Source: Spirosoma spitsbergense DSM 19989 (lineage in GTDB: Bacteria; Bacteroidota; Bacteroidia; Cytophagales; Spirosomataceae). Taken from it: a stretch of 51,238 bases of DNA. Location: the NCBI RefSeq assembly GCF_000374085.1, contig NZ_KB893573.1:1-51238 (forward strand), in the 5' to 3' direction. Of the stretch, positions 49,135 through 51,238 are shown piece by piece. The notes below the pieces were generated by a model. The model was not told the DNA's origin. It made no database searches and worked only from the letters and a program-made list of their open reading frames with translations. A program made the translations under genes and the position numbers. Numbering within the stretch: the stretch's first letter is position 1; the number at the start of each line of letters is the position of its first letter.

Positions 49135-49228
49135 CGTTTTGTCATGCTGAGGTACGAAGCATCTTACTGTTTCCTAACGAGTCACTCGGGGAAGTTCAAG
49201 ATGCTTCGTACCTCAGCATGACAAAACG
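49135..49228. repeat. Perfect 31-bp inverted repeat with 32-base loop
   Basis: 49135-49165 and 49198-49228 are exact inverted copies; the arm runs CGTTTTGTCATGCTGAGG and on to GAAGCATCTT. It stands between two same-strand oxidoreductase genes, starting 52 bases after the first. Perfect arms and 94-bp total length suggest a dispersed palindromic (REP/MITE-like) element; I recall similar sequences scattered in Bacteroidota genomes. A role as transcript stabiliser or terminator is also possible. Confidence 0.8.
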
Positions 49229-49309
49229 AACCTTTTAGTCTTGTTTTCAACAGTTTAAACAGGTTCGTCTCATTCTATCATTCACTCACGCTGTCATTCA
49301 AAATTGATT

Positions 49310-50482
49310 ATGGATAATCGACGTACATTTCTCAAAGAAGCCATCGCTACGGCGGCTGGCTTAGTTACACTGCCCACAATCGGCAACTCCATGCCGGGCG
49401 TATCCACGCCGGATACCCCGGCCATTATTAAGTCTGAAGTGCTGGGTAGCGATGGACTGCCGCTGGCAGCCCGAATTCGCTTTTCGGTGATTGGGATGAA
49501 CCACGGCCACATCAACAGTCAGGTTGGGGCCGTGACCCGGGGTGGGGGCGAATTCGTTTCCTATTACGCCAAAGAGCCTGAACTAATGGCTGACTTTGCC
49601 AAACGGTACCCACAGGCGAAACCGGCGAAAAGTGAGGCAGAAATTCTGGACGATAAGTCGATTCAACTGGTGTTGAGCGCGGGTATCCCCGTCGACCGTG
49701 CTCCGCTGGGAATCCGGGTCATGAAAGCCGGTAAAGACTATATGTCTGATAAGCCCGGTATCACCACCCTCGACCAACTAGCCGAAGTACGTAAGGTGCA
49801 AAAGGAGACCAAGCGTATTTACTCGATCATGTACAGCGAGCGGTTCGAGAATCGGGCCACTGTAAAAGCGGGTGAACTCATAAAAGCCGGGGCCATCGGC
49901 AACGTGATTCAAACCATTGGGCTGGGACCGCACCGGATGACGCCTAAATCCCGCCCGGAATGGTTCTTCGAGAAAGACAAATACGGTGGTATCATCTGCG
50001 ACATTGGCTCGCATCAGTTCGACCAGTTTTTGTTTTTCACCGGCTCCACCAAAGCGGATGTTGTGGCCTCTCAGGTCGGTAATGTGCATTATCCGCAATA
50101 TCCGGGTCTCGAAGATTTCGGCGATGTGATGCTACGGGGTGACAAGGGCATGGGCTACATCCGGGTAGACTGGTTCACACCCGACGGACTAAAAAGCTGG
50201 GGCGATGGCCGACTCACGATTCTGGGTACCGATGGCTTTATCGAAATCCGCAAGAATATCGACCCCGCCGTACACGAAGGAGGCAATCACCTCTACATCA
50301 CCGACAAGAAAGAAACCCGCTATATGGATTGTAACAAAGAACCACTGCCCTACGGTGAACAACTGGTGAACGACGTACTGAATCGTACCGAAACGGCCAT
50401 GAGTCAGGAGCACTGCTTCCTGGCGACCGAACTGGCCCTGAAAGCGCAAAAACAGGCAGATATCATTCACATGAAAATATAG
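49310..50482 (+). CDS. Tat-exported Gfo/Idh/MocA oxidoreductase
   Basis: A 390-residue protein from the ATG at 49310, two codons after a TTG at which the frame opens. The N-terminus DNRRTFLKEAIATAAGLVTL is a twin-arginine signal. Rossmann features follow: IRFSVIGMNHGHINSQ, then YAKEPELMADFAKRYPQAKP, and DYMSDKPGITTLDQL carrying the family DKP variant of EKP. Domain 2 includes WFFEKDKYGGIICDIGSHQFDQFLFFTG with the histidine expected in the active site. It probably works with the preceding lipoprotein oxidoreductase on the same substrate, since both are exported, in tandem and in the same family. The substrate is unknown. Confidence 0.9.
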   Translation: MDNRRTFLKEAIATAAGLVTLPTIGNSMPGVSTPDTPAIIKSEVLGSDGLPLAARIRFSVIGMNHGHINSQVGAVTRGGGEFVSYYAKEPELMADFAKRYPQAKPAKSEAEILDDKSIQLVLSAGIPVDRAPLGIRVMKAGKDYMSDKPGITTLDQLAEVRKVQKETKRIYSIMYSERFENRATVKAGELIKAGAIGNVIQTIGLGPHRMTPKSRPEWFFEKDKYGGIICDIGSHQFDQFLFFTGSTKADVVASQVGNVHYPQYPGLEDFGDVMLRGDKGMGYIRVDWFTPDGLKSWGDGRLTILGTDGFIEIRKNIDPAVHEGGNHLYITDKKETRYMDCNKEPLPYGEQLVNDVLNRTETAMSQEHCFLATELALKAQKQADIIHMKI

Positions 50483-50545
50483 AAGGCAGGTTGACTAATT
50501 GACAGGAGTAAGCCCGAAAGTAGGCCGGTGAATTAATGCACTTCC

Positions 50546-50604
50546 AATGCCTCATAAACGTAGCGGCTTACAAGCCTGTACAACCGCTACGTTTATGAGG
50601 CATT
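50546..50604. repeat. Perfect 21-bp inverted repeat
   Basis: 50546-50566 and 50584-50604 are exact inverted copies (arm AATGCCTCATAAACGTAGCGG), with a 17-base loop. It lies between the oxidoreductase gene and the minus-strand fragment gene, so it can terminate both. A T-run follows on the plus strand. Confidence 0.75.
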
Positions 50605-50647
50605 TTGAACTCAGTAAACTGTCAGGTGAAGTTGTGGTTATCACGCC

Positions 50648-51121
50648 TTATTTAAAGACTACTTCTGTCAGAAGCCCTTTTTCAGTCGACGCATTGAAAA
50701 TATACAGGCGATTATCTACGATGATCGGCGTTTGGGTGTAAGCCAGGCTGTTGGGGATACCTGATATATAGTAGTAAGCCGTTATCCTGCGATCCTGAGT
50801 AGAATACCGAACTAATTCATCCTTGACCAGCAAACCGTCGGCTGCTACACTTCCAGGCCTTAGGATTAGATTAGCGATTGATCCATAGCCTGTTAGAAAA
50901 TCTGTGCCTTGGGCTGCCAGAAAGTTATCGGTATTATTATAGTGTTGCTTACTCAATTGCACACTAAAGTCTGTTGCCTCCGTTACCTGGTCAGAAGATA
51001 GGTTGTACTGAACAATTCGGCTTTTGATGGACCCAGGTATCGATATGCTTCCGCCAGAGGCCCAAACCGTGTTATAGTACGTATCCTTATCTACCAGCAC
51101 ATATGGGTTTGTTATTCCCAT
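50648..51121 (-). CDS. Unknown protein, probably a 5'-truncated gene
   Basis: A 157-codon frame from the ATG at 51121. An in-frame TAA lies 11 codons earlier and no other usable start is seen. The translation is beta-rich and repetitive (SRIVQYNLSSDQVTEATDF, NRLYIFNASTEKGLLTEVVFK), like part of a beta-propeller or similar extracellular domain, but it has no signal peptide and begins mid-domain. It is most likely the C-terminal remnant of a larger secreted protein, broken upstream. No family was recognised. Confidence 0.5.
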   Translation of the reverse strand: MGITNPYVLVDKDTYYNTVWASGGSISIPGSIKSRIVQYNLSSDQVTEATDFSVQLSKQHYNNTDNFLAAQGTDFLTGYGSIANLILRPGSVAADGLLVKDELVRYSTQDRRITAYYYISGIPNSLAYTQTPIIVDNRLYIFNASTEKGLLTEVVFK

Positions 51122-51238
51122 ATTAACGCGAACTATGGGATTGTGAAATTCTTAAAACCGGCGTTTAAAGGGCATATGAGCCGAAATTGGTAGTTTTGGG
51201 TGCTAACCAAACAAAACTAACCAGCCCCGAACTCACAT

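Overview
The window looks like chromosome from a Bacteroidota member of the order Cytophagales, close to Spirosoma. The evidence is the mix of families (DUF4965 glutaminase-like protein, exported Gfo/Idh/MocA oxidoreductases, 7TMR-DISM histidine kinase, lipoprotein-rich coding), a G+C content of about half by eye, several exact TAnnTTTG promoter boxes, and many intergenic palindromes. No rRNA, tRNA, CRISPR array, prophage or replication origin was recognised. The species is not determined.

Layout. 1-363: remnants of two insertion sequences. 495-2980: M1 aminopeptidase and methylmalonyl-CoA epimerase, divergent from an IscA-type protein. 3234-7696: a two-gene operon of a GH2 glycosidase and a large DUF4965 protein. 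8133-15174: a glucuronate / glucuronoxylan side-chain locus made of an ExuT-like transporter, a CE15-like glucuronoyl esterase, mannonate dehydratase (UxuA), GH67 alpha-glucuronidase and a short-chain dehydrogenase that may take the place of UxuB. 15206-20255: small secreted and membrane proteins, an SCP2 protein, a Tat-exported oxidoreductase and an orphan histidine kinase. 20345-24905: treZ-treY, making trehalose from maltodextrin, ending in a perfect 60-bp palindrome. 25003-28235: an orphan ribbon-helix-helix-like protein and a CarB that lacks the C-terminal allosteric domain. 28600-31532: an unknown lipoprotein, a DUF2383 protein and an aldo/keto reductase.

31641-35347 is the most unusual part. 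An aromatic amino-acid operon (Nudix, aminotransferase, tyrA) carries two small inserted cassettes. One is a GxxExxY gene, frameshifted exactly in its namesake motif and bounded by terminal inverted repeats; one repeat supplies the stop codon of the aminotransferase. The other is a ParE-type toxin-antitoxin pair between 30-bp direct repeats that duplicate the 3' end of tyrA.

35605-43295 holds a small lipoprotein, a nucleoside hydrolase and a three-gene CzcCBA-type RND efflux operon followed by another lipoprotein. 43395-51121 holds a ModE-like regulator, an SGNH hydrolase, a PhnA-domain protein, an OmpA-family lipoprotein with a heptad-repeat linker, two more exported Gfo/Idh/MocA oxidoreductases, and what looks like a 5'-truncated gene at the right edge.

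Functional picture: a saprophyte that exports glycosidases and oxidoreductases, degrades glucuronic-acid-decorated polysaccharide and makes trehalose. Functions are assigned from recognisable motifs and remembered family features; no database search was possible.
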